A stretch of DNA of 24,491 nucleotides from an uncultured Bacilli bacterium (GTDB taxonomy: Bacteria; Bacillota_I; Bacilli_A; RF39; UBA660). Positions 8,123 to 15,024 of this stretch are shown here, piece by piece. The translations under genes were made by a program, and so were the position numbers. The notes beneath the pieces are model-generated. The model was not told the DNA's origin, ran no database searches, and saw nothing but the letters and a program-made list of their open reading frames with translations. The stretch lies in the NCBI GenBank assembly GCA_934097015.1, contig CAKONF010000017.1:1-24491 (forward strand). The letters are read 5' to 3'. Position 1 is the stretch's first letter. Every line of letters begins with the position of its first letter.

Positions 8123-8842
8123 ATGATGGATAAGATAAAATTATTAAAAAAGATAATAGATGATTCAAATAATATAGTATTCTTTGGAGGAGCAGGAGTA
8201 TCAACCGCTAGTGGACTTCGTGATTTTAGAGGTGAAAATGGTTTATATAAGGAAAAGTATGATAAACCAACTGAATATTATTTGAGTATAGGTTGTTTTT
8301 ATAGAGAGCCAGAAATATTTTATGAATTTTATAAGAAAAATATGAATACTTTGGATGTTAAGCCAAATATAATTCATCATTATTTAACTGAACTAGAAAA
8401 ACTTGGAAAATTAAAGGCAATAATAACACAAAATATAGATGGTTTACATCAAAAAGCTGGAAGTAAAAATGTTTTAGAAATTCATGGGACTACTTATAAA
8501 AACCATTGTCTTAAATGTGGAAAGGAATATAGTGCTGAATATGTATTTAATAGTTCTAGTATTCCAAAGTGTTCATGTGGAGGTATTATTAAGCCTGATG
8601 TAGTATTATATGGAGAGATGCTTCCAGAAGAGTATTCTCTAGCTTCCTCATATATTTATAAGGCAGAAACTTTAATAGTAGCTGGCACTTCATTAACTGT
8701 TGAACCCGCCAGCGGACTAGTAAGATTATTTAATGGCAAAAATTTAATTATTATTAATGATACTCCTACACAATATGATAATCTTGCTACTTTAGTTATT
8801 CATGAGAGAATGGAAGATATTATTAAAAAAATTACTAATTAA
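8123..8842 (+). CDS. Sir2-family NAD-dependent protein deacylase
   Basis: A 239-residue sirtuin that removes acyl groups from lysine using NAD+. The Rossmann NAD motif is FFGGAGVSTASGLRDFRG at about residues 20-37. The substrate and nicotinamide pocket is TQNIDGLHQKAG, the catalytic histidine lies in LEIHGTTYKNHC, and the zinc site uses CLKCGKEY and KCSCGG. The C-terminal NAD motif is VAGTSLTVEPASG. All key residues are present and the length is that of a bacterial CobB/Sir2 deacylase, not of a multidomain anti-phage Sir2. ATGATG at the start gives two adjacent start choices. It is cargo on the element and shares its promoter module with PcfJ-1 and the RecA-type ATPase. Its target is unknown. 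Confidence 0.92.
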   Translation: MMDKIKLLKKIIDDSNNIVFFGGAGVSTASGLRDFRGENGLYKEKYDKPTEYYLSIGCFYREPEIFYEFYKKNMNTLDVKPNIIHHYLTELEKLGKLKAIITQNIDGLHQKAGSKNVLEIHGTTYKNHCLKCGKEYSAEYVFNSSSIPKCSCGGIIKPDVVLYGEMLPEEYSLASSYIYKAETLIVAGTSLTVEPASGLVRLFNGKNLIIINDTPTQYDNLATLVIHERMEDIIKKITN

Positions 8843-8848
8843 AGATTG

Positions 8849-8940
8849 TTATTTATGTAATTATTTTAAACATCTTTGGTTAGTTTTGGCCATTCTCTTG
8901 TAAAAATACTCTAGGTGTTGTAAACTATTACTAGAGGTGT
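8849..8940 (+). promoter_or_regulatory. Repeated promoter module, copy 3 (RecA-type ATPase)
   Basis: TTGTAA (8898-8903), a 17-bp spacer and TAAACT (8921-8926) match copy 2 exactly in position relative to the start codon. The block GTTTCAACGAGTTTC of copies 1 and 2 is replaced here by TTTTGGCCATTCTC, so upstream control may differ. Confidence 0.65.
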
Positions 8941-8944
8941 AAAC

Positions 8945-9598
8945 GTGAATAATGTTATAAAAACAGGATTTAATGAGTTAGATAGTTTATTAAATGGTGG
9001 AATAAAGCAAAATAGTTTAAATCTAATATGCTCTAAATCAGGTATGGGAAAAACTACATTCGCATTAAATATAATTAATAGTAATGCAAATAACAAATCT
9101 ATTGCTTATTTTAATTTTGAATTATCTCAAAATAAAGTTTTTGAAAAAATGAATAAGTTATTCAATACAGATTACTCTAATAAAAATATATTTGTATATG
9201 AATATGATTATAATAAAACAATAGAAGATATTATTAATAAGTGTATTGAATTAAAGAAATCTAATACAGGTTTGGATCTAGTTGTAATTGATTATATAGA
9301 TTTAATACAATGTGAAATTAACACAGTTAGAAAAAAAGAATTTAACTCTTATATATTAAATAAATTATATGTGCTAGCACAGGAATATGGTATTTCAATT
9401 ATAGCAGTTGATTTATTGCAAAGAACAAATAAAGAAATAACTATTAATGATTTATGTTTAAATGAAACTACTTTGAATAATTTAGAAAACATCTTTTATT
9501 TGTGTAACAATTATAAAGGCAATGATGTTGATTTAGAAATATTTAAAAATAATAAAAGTTTACCAATAAAAACTACTATTAATTTAAAGTTGTTTTAA
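8945..9598 (+). CDS. DnaB-type RecA-fold ATPase, single domain
   Basis: A 217-residue protein matching the C-terminal ATPase domain of DnaB-like helicases without the N-terminal domain. It has TGFNELDSLLNGGIKQ, the P-loop CSKSGMGKTTFALNI (about residues 29-43), an LEMS-like stretch YFNFELSQ, and Walker B LVVIDYIDLIQ. The helix LNKLYVLAQEYGISIIAV follows. The catalytic lysine and threonine are intact. The start is GTG, fixed by AGAGGTGT and by gapless alignment of its promoter with that of sir2. The gene is single behind its promoter module. It could act in element DNA metabolism or as an accessory ATPase; the partner is unknown. Confidence 0.8.
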   Translation: MNNVIKTGFNELDSLLNGGIKQNSLNLICSKSGMGKTTFALNIINSNANNKSIAYFNFELSQNKVFEKMNKLFNTDYSNKNIFVYEYDYNKTIEDIINKCIELKKSNTGLDLVVIDYIDLIQCEINTVRKKEFNSYILNKLYVLAQEYGISIIAVDLLQRTNKEITINDLCLNETTLNNLENIFYLCNNYKGNDVDLEIFKNNKSLPIKTTINLKLF

Positions 9599-9738
9599 TT
9601 TGTTCACACTGGTTAAACTATTATTTAGTTGTCAAACATATTAATAATATATTTATATTGTTCAAATTGTCTATTATAGTGTTTATATCGTAAGTATATC
9701 TAAATTTAAAATAATTTATATTGAATCGGAGGTTAATT

Positions 9739-10104
9739 ATGGAAAAAGTTAAAATGACAAGCAAAGGAAATCCAAAGAAAAAAATAGAATTAAGACAAAC
9801 AATTAATGACTACTCTCTACTAGAGGGAGATACTATTAAAATTAATGAACTTGAAACAGTTGGATTAATAGAATGTAAAATTGATAATGTTAATATTCTA
9901 AAAAATGATGAGTTTATAATGAACTTAATTGATATTAGTGATGATACAGGTAGTTTAATTGCTATGATAATAACTAAAGATGATAAAGATTTACAAAAGT
10001 TATTAAATAATTTAAAAGTTAATGATGTATGTTTAATTCGTTGCAGAAAGTCAAGAAACCCAGAAGTTGTTGGTGTATTTGCAATAAAAAAAATAAATAA
10101 ATAA
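9739..10104 (+). CDS. OB-fold nucleic-acid-binding-like protein
   Basis: This 121-residue protein starts at the ATG after CGGAGGTTAATT; a TTG further upstream precedes this ribosome binding site and is rejected. The segment NLIDISDDTGSLIAMIITKD, then LNNLKVNDVCLIRCRKSRN, has the strand order and the D-x-T-G-x-I pattern of OB folds seen in PolC/DnaE and other DNA-binding proteins. No other domain is visible. It is followed after 19 nt by the RecA-like pseudo-ATPase gene, so the two form a small operon. A role binding single-stranded DNA or RNA is inferred. Confidence 0.6.
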   Translation: MEKVKMTSKGNPKKKIELRQTINDYSLLEGDTIKINELETVGLIECKIDNVNILKNDEFIMNLIDISDDTGSLIAMIITKDDKDLQKLLNNLKVNDVCLIRCRKSRNPEVVGVFAIKKINK

Positions 10105-10123
10105 TACAAAGGAGCGTGAAAAA

Positions 10124-10618
10124 ATGAGTAAGTTTGGATATATAAAATTACAAGATAATATAATGTTAATTGTAGCAAAATCTAATACCAGTGATTATTT
10201 AATGGAACAAGTAAAGTTTGCAAGTTTCGATAATCATAAAGTATTACTTATAGATTATGAAACAACAAATGATATTTTAGAAAATAAGCAATACAAATAT
10301 TTGAATAAAGAAAGTATTATAAAAGTATTTGATAAAAAATATGTTATAGAAAAATTAGAAGAAACTATTATAAAAACTAAACCTGAATATATTTATATTA
10401 ATACACTATCTTTAATTCCTACCCTAGAGAATGTTAATGATGAAGATAAAATAAAATACATAATTAAAACTTTAAATGGACTTGCAAATAAGTATTCAGT
10501 TAAATTTCTAATTATAGATAGATATTTTACTGATGAGAAAATATATTTAACACCAACTTATGAAAATATTAATTCTATATGGGTTTTACAAGAAAATAAT
10601 ATGAACAGAATTAAATAA
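10124..10618 (+). CDS. RecA/DnaB-like protein lacking a P-loop
   Basis: This 164-residue protein aligns in pattern with the ATPase at 8945. NIMLIVAKSNTSDYLMEQV occupies the Walker A position but has no GKT; KVLLIDYE matches the LEMS-like strand. EYIYINTLSLIPTL matches Walker B, and LNGLANKYSVKFLIIDRYF matches the helix and strand that follow. The catalytic lysine and threonine are missing, so it is probably a non-hydrolysing structural or regulatory partner. The start follows AAAGGAG. An intrinsic terminator closes the two-gene operon. The homology is inferred from pattern only. Confidence 0.55.
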   Translation: MSKFGYIKLQDNIMLIVAKSNTSDYLMEQVKFASFDNHKVLLIDYETTNDILENKQYKYLNKESIIKVFDKKYVIEKLEETIIKTKPEYIYINTLSLIPTLENVNDEDKIKYIIKTLNGLANKYSVKFLIIDRYFTDEKIYLTPTYENINSIWVLQENNMNRIK

Positions 10619-10623
10619 ATTAT

Positions 10624-10652
10624 AGAACTAGCAAACGAGTTAGTTCTTTTAT
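10624..10652 (+). terminator. Intrinsic terminator after the OB-fold/RecA-like operon
   Basis: AGAACTA (10624-10630) and TAGTTCT (10641-10647) form a 7-bp stem followed by TTTTATT. Confidence 0.8.
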
Positions 10653-10773
10653 TATGCTCTATTATCATGAATATTATATAGAAATTTTTGTTAAATTGTT
10701 ATTATTTTCCAATTAGGTCTTCCATTATAAATAAATATGGTGTAATTACAATTTAGGAGGTGGTTTTCAGGAA

Positions 10774-11112
10774 ATGAAATATAAAAATAAGTACGATATT
10801 GGAGACCGTGCTTGTGTTTTGTTTGCTAATGATGTCGTTGATATGCTAAAAGTTTTAAGTCGCGATACTTGGATTAAGTATATACCAGAAAAATTTACTG
10901 AACTATTAAATGATAATTTTGTGGCGTCTTTAAAGTCAGTAGATTTAGCACCAGCAGTATATTTTGATCTAAATGATAAGTTTAAAAATGACAAAGAAAT
11001 GATTAAAAGAACTATTAAATCATATCAAGCACATTACAGAATTGATGAAATCAACATTAAAACAAGACCATTAACTAAAAAAAAGGAAGGGATAAAATGC
11101 AAAGTGAATTAA
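10774..11112 (+). CDS. Hypothetical protein, first gene of the PcfK-PcfJ operon
   Basis: A 112-residue protein with no recognised family. It is mixed alpha/beta with a basic tail (TRPLTKKKEGIKCKVN). A strong AGGAGG lies 13 nt before the ATG, a longer than usual spacing. The 3' end overlaps the next gene by 16 nt, which implies translational coupling. It opens a five-gene run (to 13457) that includes PcfK-like and PcfJ-like proteins. The codon mix at its 5' end is less AT-biased than that of its neighbours. Confidence 0.7.
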   Translation: MKYKNKYDIGDRACVLFANDVVDMLKVLSRDTWIKYIPEKFTELLNDNFVASLKSVDLAPAVYFDLNDKFKNDKEMIKRTIKSYQAHYRIDEINIKTRPLTKKKEGIKCKVN

Positions 11113-11390
11113 ATAGTATTTCTCAAAGTTTATTAAAAACACTTTTTACTACAAAGAAAGATTTTAAATATTATGAATTATTTTTTCTAACAAACAAATT
11201 AAGTCATAATATACCAAATATTGATTTATACACTACTGATTTAGAACTTGCTAATATTATGACATTTATGGAAAGAAATTTTGAAATACCAATGTTACAA
11301 ATTAATATTAATACTTGGTTAAAAGAAGATAAAAACAATAATTATATTTTAAGTATATATAATAGATTATCTGATTTAAGGAGTTTGTAA
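11097..11390 (+). CDS. Hypothetical protein
   Basis: A 97-residue, mostly helical protein with no family recognised. It starts inside the previous gene after AAGGAAGGG, and the next gene starts 2 nt after its stop. The tight spacing suggests it is made with the PcfK-like and PcfJ-like proteins. No membrane segment or known motif is seen. Confidence 0.7.
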   Translation: MQSELNSISQSLLKTLFTTKKDFKYYELFFLTNKLSHNIPNIDLYTTDLELANIMTFMERNFEIPMLQININTWLKEDKNNNYILSIYNRLSDLRSL

Positions 11391-11392
11391 TT

Positions 11393-11743
11393 ATGAATGG
11401 TTATGAAAGATTAAAATTACAATATAAACAAAACTTAAATCCTGATAAAGCATTAATTGAAATTATTAAGTATTTACTAAATCAACCAGAAATGAGTGAT
11501 ATATATTTAAAAGATGAGAAAAACATAAAAGAAATGATGGATTATATAAAATCTAAAGCAAAAGAACAAGCAGTTAATAGTGTTGCAATAATTGAAGACC
11601 AAAATGTTTATGACTGGGCAGTTGAATATTATATTAAATCTAATGAAGAACTTGGTATAACTAAAATTAATAATAAAGTAAATCCAACACCTAAAGCAGA
11701 AACAAATAATTCAAATAATACACAATTATCTTTGGGAGTGTAA
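11393..11743 (+). CDS. PcfK-like protein (AcrIIA9 family)
   Basis: A 116-residue protein. The central block YIKSKAKEQAVNSVAIIEDQ followed by NVYDWAVEYYIKSNEELG matches the hallmark of the PcfK family, in which a conserved IED(x)VYxWAxxYY segment follows a helical repeat. Some members of this family have been described as the Cas9 inhibitor AcrIIA9. The C-terminal 25 residues are low-complexity and end in LSLGV. It lies 3 nt upstream of the PcfJ-like gene, the usual PcfK-PcfJ order on Gram-positive conjugative elements. Whether this member blocks Cas9 or has an element-maintenance role is not known. Confidence 0.75.
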   Translation: MNGYERLKLQYKQNLNPDKALIEIIKYLLNQPEMSDIYLKDEKNIKEMMDYIKSKAKEQAVNSVAIIEDQNVYDWAVEYYIKSNEELGITKINNKVNPTPKAETNNSNNTQLSLGV

Positions 11744-11746
11744 GTT

Positions 11747-13165
11747 ATGTCTTATATAAAAAAGAAATATCAAGTTATATTGAATAAATCAGACAAAACA
11801 TTTATTATTCCAGATTATTTTATTAAGTTTAAAAACAAAAAGGAAAAAACTCACAATTTAATTATAAGAAGCAAAGGTGGCTGTTGCTATTGTACTAATT
11901 GTAAGTTTACCTTTACTACTAAAATAAAAATTAATGAAGAATGTAAATGTCCTAATTGTCATCAAAAATTATTGGTTAAAAGTGATAGATTACAAGAATA
12001 TACATTTAAAGATAATTTACAACTACTTGATAAAGTTGATGATGTGTTTGTATTAAGAACATTTGAACTTTACTCTACTTATAACAATTATAAAGTTAAT
12101 CATACAATTACTGAATTTATGAGAAGTATTATTGAGAATAATGGCTGTGAAGATTTTGTGAGTAATCAAGTTAATAATCATATGGGCTATATGTATATAG
12201 CACATCATCAAACATTTACTAATTGGCGTAAAAGAGATAAACGTTGGAGTTATCGAGATATTATTGGTATGGTTTGTTCTTATAATATTAAAGCATTAAT
12301 AAAAAATACTGACTTAAAATATTCACAATTAGATAAGTTTATTTCTAAATGTAATTATATAGATTTTATATACTACTTTACTAATGTAGCACATTATCGT
12401 AGTTTTGAAATGTTAGTAAAAATGAAATTATATAATTTAGCATATAAAGCAAATAAATTTTATACAGGCAAAAATTTTGAAGAAATATTTGGAATACCTA
12501 AAACATTTTATAGTTTTATGAAAAAATACAATATCACTTATGAAGAATTAGAAATACTAAAACTTATAAAAAAGCAAGATATTAAACTTATTAGAAAACT
12601 TGTAGGCTTTCATAATTTAAAAGAATTATCTAACTATGTAGATTTAGAAAAAGCATATAATATTGTTTTATCTAAAGATAAATATTATGAACACGAATAT
12701 TTAGATTATTTAAGAGTTTGCAAACAACTACAATATAATATGAAAGATAGCAAAATACTTTATCCTACTAACTTAATAGAAGAACATAATAAAGTTAATA
12801 AAATACTAGAAGATGTTATTGATGAAGCAAATGATAAATTAATCAAAGAGCGATTAAAATTATTAAATAATAATATTTATCAAAATAAAAAATATATAGT
12901 ATTTCCAGCAGATAGTACCGATAGTTTAATAAATGAATCTAAACAAATGGAAAATTGTGTTAAGACTTATACATCAAGATATGCACTTGGAGAAACTGAT
13001 ATATATTTTATGAGAGAACTAGCAAATAAGGATAAGTCTTTAGTAACTATCGAGGTTAAAAATGGAAAAGTAATTCAAAGTAGAATTAAGTGTAATCAAG
13101 CACCTTCCACCGAACAATTGAATTTTATTAATAAATGGTCTAAACTAAAATTATTAAATACTTGA
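11747..13165 (+). CDS. PcfJ-like protein (second copy)
   Basis: A 472-residue protein with an N-terminal zinc ribbon (Cys49, Cys52, Cys68 and Cys71, plus an adjacent CC pair at 46-47). The C-terminal PcfJ domain contains FPADSTDSLINESKQMENCV, KTYTSRYALGETDIYFMREL and LVTIEVKNGKVIQSRIK. It resembles PcfJ-1 along the whole length, including FEMLVKMKLYNLA and FYSFMKKYNIT. It follows the PcfK-like gene directly. PcfJ is widespread on conjugative plasmids and ICEs but has no assigned activity. No relaxase or T4SS gene is nearby, which is unusual for this gene pair. Confidence 0.85.
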   Translation: MSYIKKKYQVILNKSDKTFIIPDYFIKFKNKKEKTHNLIIRSKGGCCYCTNCKFTFTTKIKINEECKCPNCHQKLLVKSDRLQEYTFKDNLQLLDKVDDVFVLRTFELYSTYNNYKVNHTITEFMRSIIENNGCEDFVSNQVNNHMGYMYIAHHQTFTNWRKRDKRWSYRDIIGMVCSYNIKALIKNTDLKYSQLDKFISKCNYIDFIYYFTNVAHYRSFEMLVKMKLYNLAYKANKFYTGKNFEEIFGIPKTFYSFMKKYNITYEELEILKLIKKQDIKLIRKLVGFHNLKELSNYVDLEKAYNIVLSKDKYYEHEYLDYLRVCKQLQYNMKDSKILYPTNLIEEHNKVNKILEDVIDEANDKLIKERLKLLNNNIYQNKKYIVFPADSTDSLINESKQMENCVKTYTSRYALGETDIYFMRELANKDKSLVTIEVKNGKVIQSRIKCNQAPSTEQLNFINKWSKLKLLNT

Positions 13166-13178
13166 AAGGAATGATTAA

Positions 13179-13457
13179 ATGAAGAAAGAAGATTATGACA
13201 AATATTATAATGATACTAAAAACAATTATATAAAATATTTTGCTTATATAATTGCAAGTAATATTAACTCTTTATATGGTAGATTTAATAATAATCACGA
13301 TTATAAATATTTTCAAATAGTAAATGAAGCAGAAAACTCTTTTCTATTAAAAGAAGATGAACTTGAGTTAGTAAATACTCTAGTAGAAGAAATACTAAAA
13401 GATGAATATAACCTTACATTTATAGATAAATTAAACGTAAAAGTTAAAAAAAATTAA
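13179..13457 (+). CDS. Hypothetical protein, last gene of the PcfK-PcfJ operon
   Basis: A 92-residue, Tyr- and Asn-rich protein with an acidic helical C-terminal half (EAENSFLLKEDELELVNTLV). It has a good ribosome binding site (GAAAGGAATG) and starts 13 nt after the PcfJ-like stop. No family is recognised. Downstream is a long gene-free stretch containing the proposed structured RNA. Confidence 0.65.
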   Translation: MKKEDYDKYYNDTKNNYIKYFAYIIASNINSLYGRFNNNHDYKYFQIVNEAENSFLLKEDELELVNTLVEEILKDEYNLTFIDKLNVKVKKN

Positions 13458-13693
13458 ATTTTTTTGAAAAATTTGTCGAATTTTGGAATAATATATTTTA
13501 AAAAGCATATAATTAAAGTGAAAGGGACGGTGATGTATTATATAATAGATTTAAAATTACGTAGTTGAGGCGTGTATCTATACTACGGTCACACACTTTG
13601 TATATTTTGCAATAACTTATGTAAAGTGATGGTTTATATGGCACTAAGTTCAAAGGTTTCACACTTTTGGCATAATGGTGGTATAATTTGGAT
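13458..13693 (+). promoter_or_regulatory. Gene-free segment with hairpins and the RNA promoter
   Basis: Contains a possible TATAAT at 13508-13513 and a CGTAGT/ACTACG hairpin (13560-13565 and 13582-13587). GTGT in that hairpin's loop can pair with ACAC at 13591-13594. A strong extended -10, TGGTATAAT (13679-13687), has TTCACA at 13658-13663 (spacer 18) as its likely -35. The latter promoter would start a transcript near 13694. Confidence 0.6.
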
Positions 13694-13852
13694 AAATACA
13701 ACTAGAAGGTCGGGGACGCTGGGATTAGATTCGTTCATGAACAGTGGATACACATATAGGACCGAGGAAAGAAAACTAAAAAAACAAAGAGAAAACATAA
13801 AAGAAAGAAAAAGAAAAAAAGAAAAAGTATTAATAATAATATAAAGATTAAA

Positions 13853-13900
13853 ATTAAGAAGATTAGTATGATTAAGAAGATTAGTATGATTAGTATGATT
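13853..13900 (+). repeat. Short tandem repeat inside the RNA
   Basis: Units of GATTAGTATGATTAAGAA (18 nt), then a shortened GATTAGTAT unit, are repeated in tandem. They lie in the A-rich linker between the GC-rich 5' domain and the hairpin-rich 3' half of the proposed RNA. Confidence 0.7.
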
Positions 13901-14199
13901 ATTTATATAAACTTTATTATTATTTCTAAAAGACGAAATACATTTTAAAGAGGAAGAGAATTATTTTACTAATTAATAATAAATATTATATTAGTTTATT
14001 AATTAGTAAGTACTATTACTTTAAAATAATATAGAAAGTTAAAACTATATAAATCCTAATACAGAAAGTATTAACGATACAATCCTGATAGGAAGAAAAA
14101 CTAACATAAATAAAACCACTTTAAAATAGTGCTGAATGTTAAAACAGCACTAATCCGCAAGGAAGGAAAACTAACATTAAATCTATTTATATAATACAT

Positions 14200-14231
14200 A
14201 AGCCACTAAACTAATAGTGGTTTATTTTTTT
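14200..14231 (+). terminator. Intrinsic terminator of the structured RNA
   Basis: AAGCCACTA (14200-14208) pairs with TAGTGGTTT (14215-14223; one G-U pair) over 9 bp. It is followed by ATTTTTTT. Confidence 0.92.
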
Positions 14232-14534
14232 GCAATAATATTTGTTTAGCTTTTTAAAACTATTAATATTGATAGTTTATATTCACAATTAAACAAAGTG
14301 TCACCAAACTTGTCAAAATTGGGTGACACTCTCTCTTACCTAATAAACAATACAATACAACTTTGGTTTGTTTTGTATTGAATTTAAAAAAAGAAAAAGT
14401 TTGTAATTATATCTTGTAATTAAATTTAACTTTGGTAACATATAATTAACAATAAACTTTTCAAAAACAAAAAAAGAAATATTACATTACTATATTTATA
14501 GTTATATCTATATTAATATAATAAGTACTATTTC
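14232..14534. other. Gene-free segment with two inverted repeats
   Basis: AGTGTCACC/GGTGACACT (14297-14305 and 14322-14330) is a perfect 9-bp stem with a 16-nt loop. CAATACAA (14353-14360) pairs with TTGTATTG (14373-14380), and a further CAATACAA overlaps at 14348. The first may terminate the minus-strand repressor transcript. Together they could instead mark an origin of transfer or replication. The remainder is AT-rich, with a duplicated TTGTAATTA near 14401-14420. No gene is seen. Confidence 0.5.
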
Positions 14535-14918
14535 CTATTTGTTTGAACTCTTTGTATAAGAGTTTATTAATTCAACAATTAAATCAAACTTATCTTTTGG
14601 TAATGATAATATATTATTTAAAAGTGTATTAATTTTTGGATCACTAAATTTACTTAAATTATCTATACTTAATGGATTGTCAGTTCTACCTATTAGATAA
14701 TCACAAGATGTATCTAAATAATCTGCTAAACTTTTTAATGCTGTTACACTTGGTAGTTTTTGTGCGTTTATATATGAGTTTACTGATGATGTGCTTACTT
14801 TTGTATTTACTGCAACTTTAACAACACTATAACCTTTGCTATCCATAAGCTTTTTAAGGTTTGACATATCAATAGATTCACGAATTAAATTGTAGTTTTC
14901 CTTGTCATTTATTCTCAT
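14535..14918 (-). CDS. XRE-family repressor
   Basis: A 127-residue regulator. The HTH covers about residues 17-75 (NLKKLMDSKGYSVVKVAVNT, then STSSVNSYINAQKLPSVTAL and KSLADYLDTSCDYLIGRT), a typical CI/ImmR-type domain. The C-terminal helical tail (LLNNILSLPKDKFDLIVELI) may dimerise. The start ATG is chosen because AGGTGATT precedes it; an upstream GTG lies inside that site. It is divergent from the nuclease gene, and a palindrome within the nuclease promoter is its probable operator. It is likely the main repressor of the rightward operon of the element. Loss through proteolysis or anti-repression cannot be judged from sequence. Confidence 0.88.
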   Translation of the reverse strand: MRINDKENYNLIRESIDMSNLKKLMDSKGYSVVKVAVNTKVSTSSVNSYINAQKLPSVTALKSLADYLDTSCDYLIGRTDNPLSIDNLSKFSDPKINTLLNNILSLPKDKFDLIVELINSYTKSSNK

Positions 14919-14977
14919 TTGAATCACCTAATATAATTTTAACAACTAAAAGTATTTACTGATTGCACCGGAGGTTA

Positions 14978-15019
14978 TTGTTATTATACTCGAAGTGTAG
15001 TATAATATACTTGAGGTGG
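14978..15019 (+). promoter_or_regulatory. Promoter and operator of the nuclease operon
   Basis: TTGTTA (14978-14983), a 17-bp spacer and a perfect TATAAT (15001-15006). The palindrome TTATACT (14984-14990) / AGTATAA (14999-15005) fills the spacer and overlaps -10, an ideal place for a repressor to block polymerase. The ribosome binding site GAGGTGG (15013-15019) lies at the predicted transcript start. Confidence 0.8.
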
Positions 15020-15024
15020 TTACT

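Larger units (their letters stand above)
13694..14231 (+). ncRNA. Large structured non-coding RNA, ~540 nt, family unknown
   Basis: It is bounded by an extended -10 promoter (TGGTATAAT, 13679-13687) and a strong intrinsic terminator (14200-14231). No credible coding frame fills it. The 5' domain (about 13706-13766) is markedly GC-richer than its surroundings, with GGTC pairing to GACC and CGCTG to CAGTG. Then come hairpin ATTTC/GAAAT (13922-13926/13935-13939), stem ATTTTAAAG/CTTTAAAAT (13942-13950/14019-14027) and, enclosed by it, a perfect 14-bp stem (13966-13979/13996-14009). Two related modules follow exactly 100 nt apart. Each is a hairpin (ATATAG/CTATAT; AGTGCTG/CAGCACT) with a 10-nt loop containing GTTA that can pair with a downstream TAAC, making a pseudoknot. 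The stems differ in sequence but keep pairing. The size recalls ornate RNAs such as ROOL, but assignment needs a covariance search. Confidence 0.65.

Noticed and set aside
13572..13844. A 90-codon open frame across the start of the proposed RNA
   Set aside because: It has no ribosome binding site, contains the extended -10 promoter inside it, has an odd composition with a low-complexity Lys/Arg/Glu tail, and overlaps the GC-rich paired 5' domain of the RNA.
13853..13900. Tandem repeats as a CRISPR array
   Set aside because: The units are 9-18 nt long, directly abutting and without spacers of regular size, and no cas genes are present.
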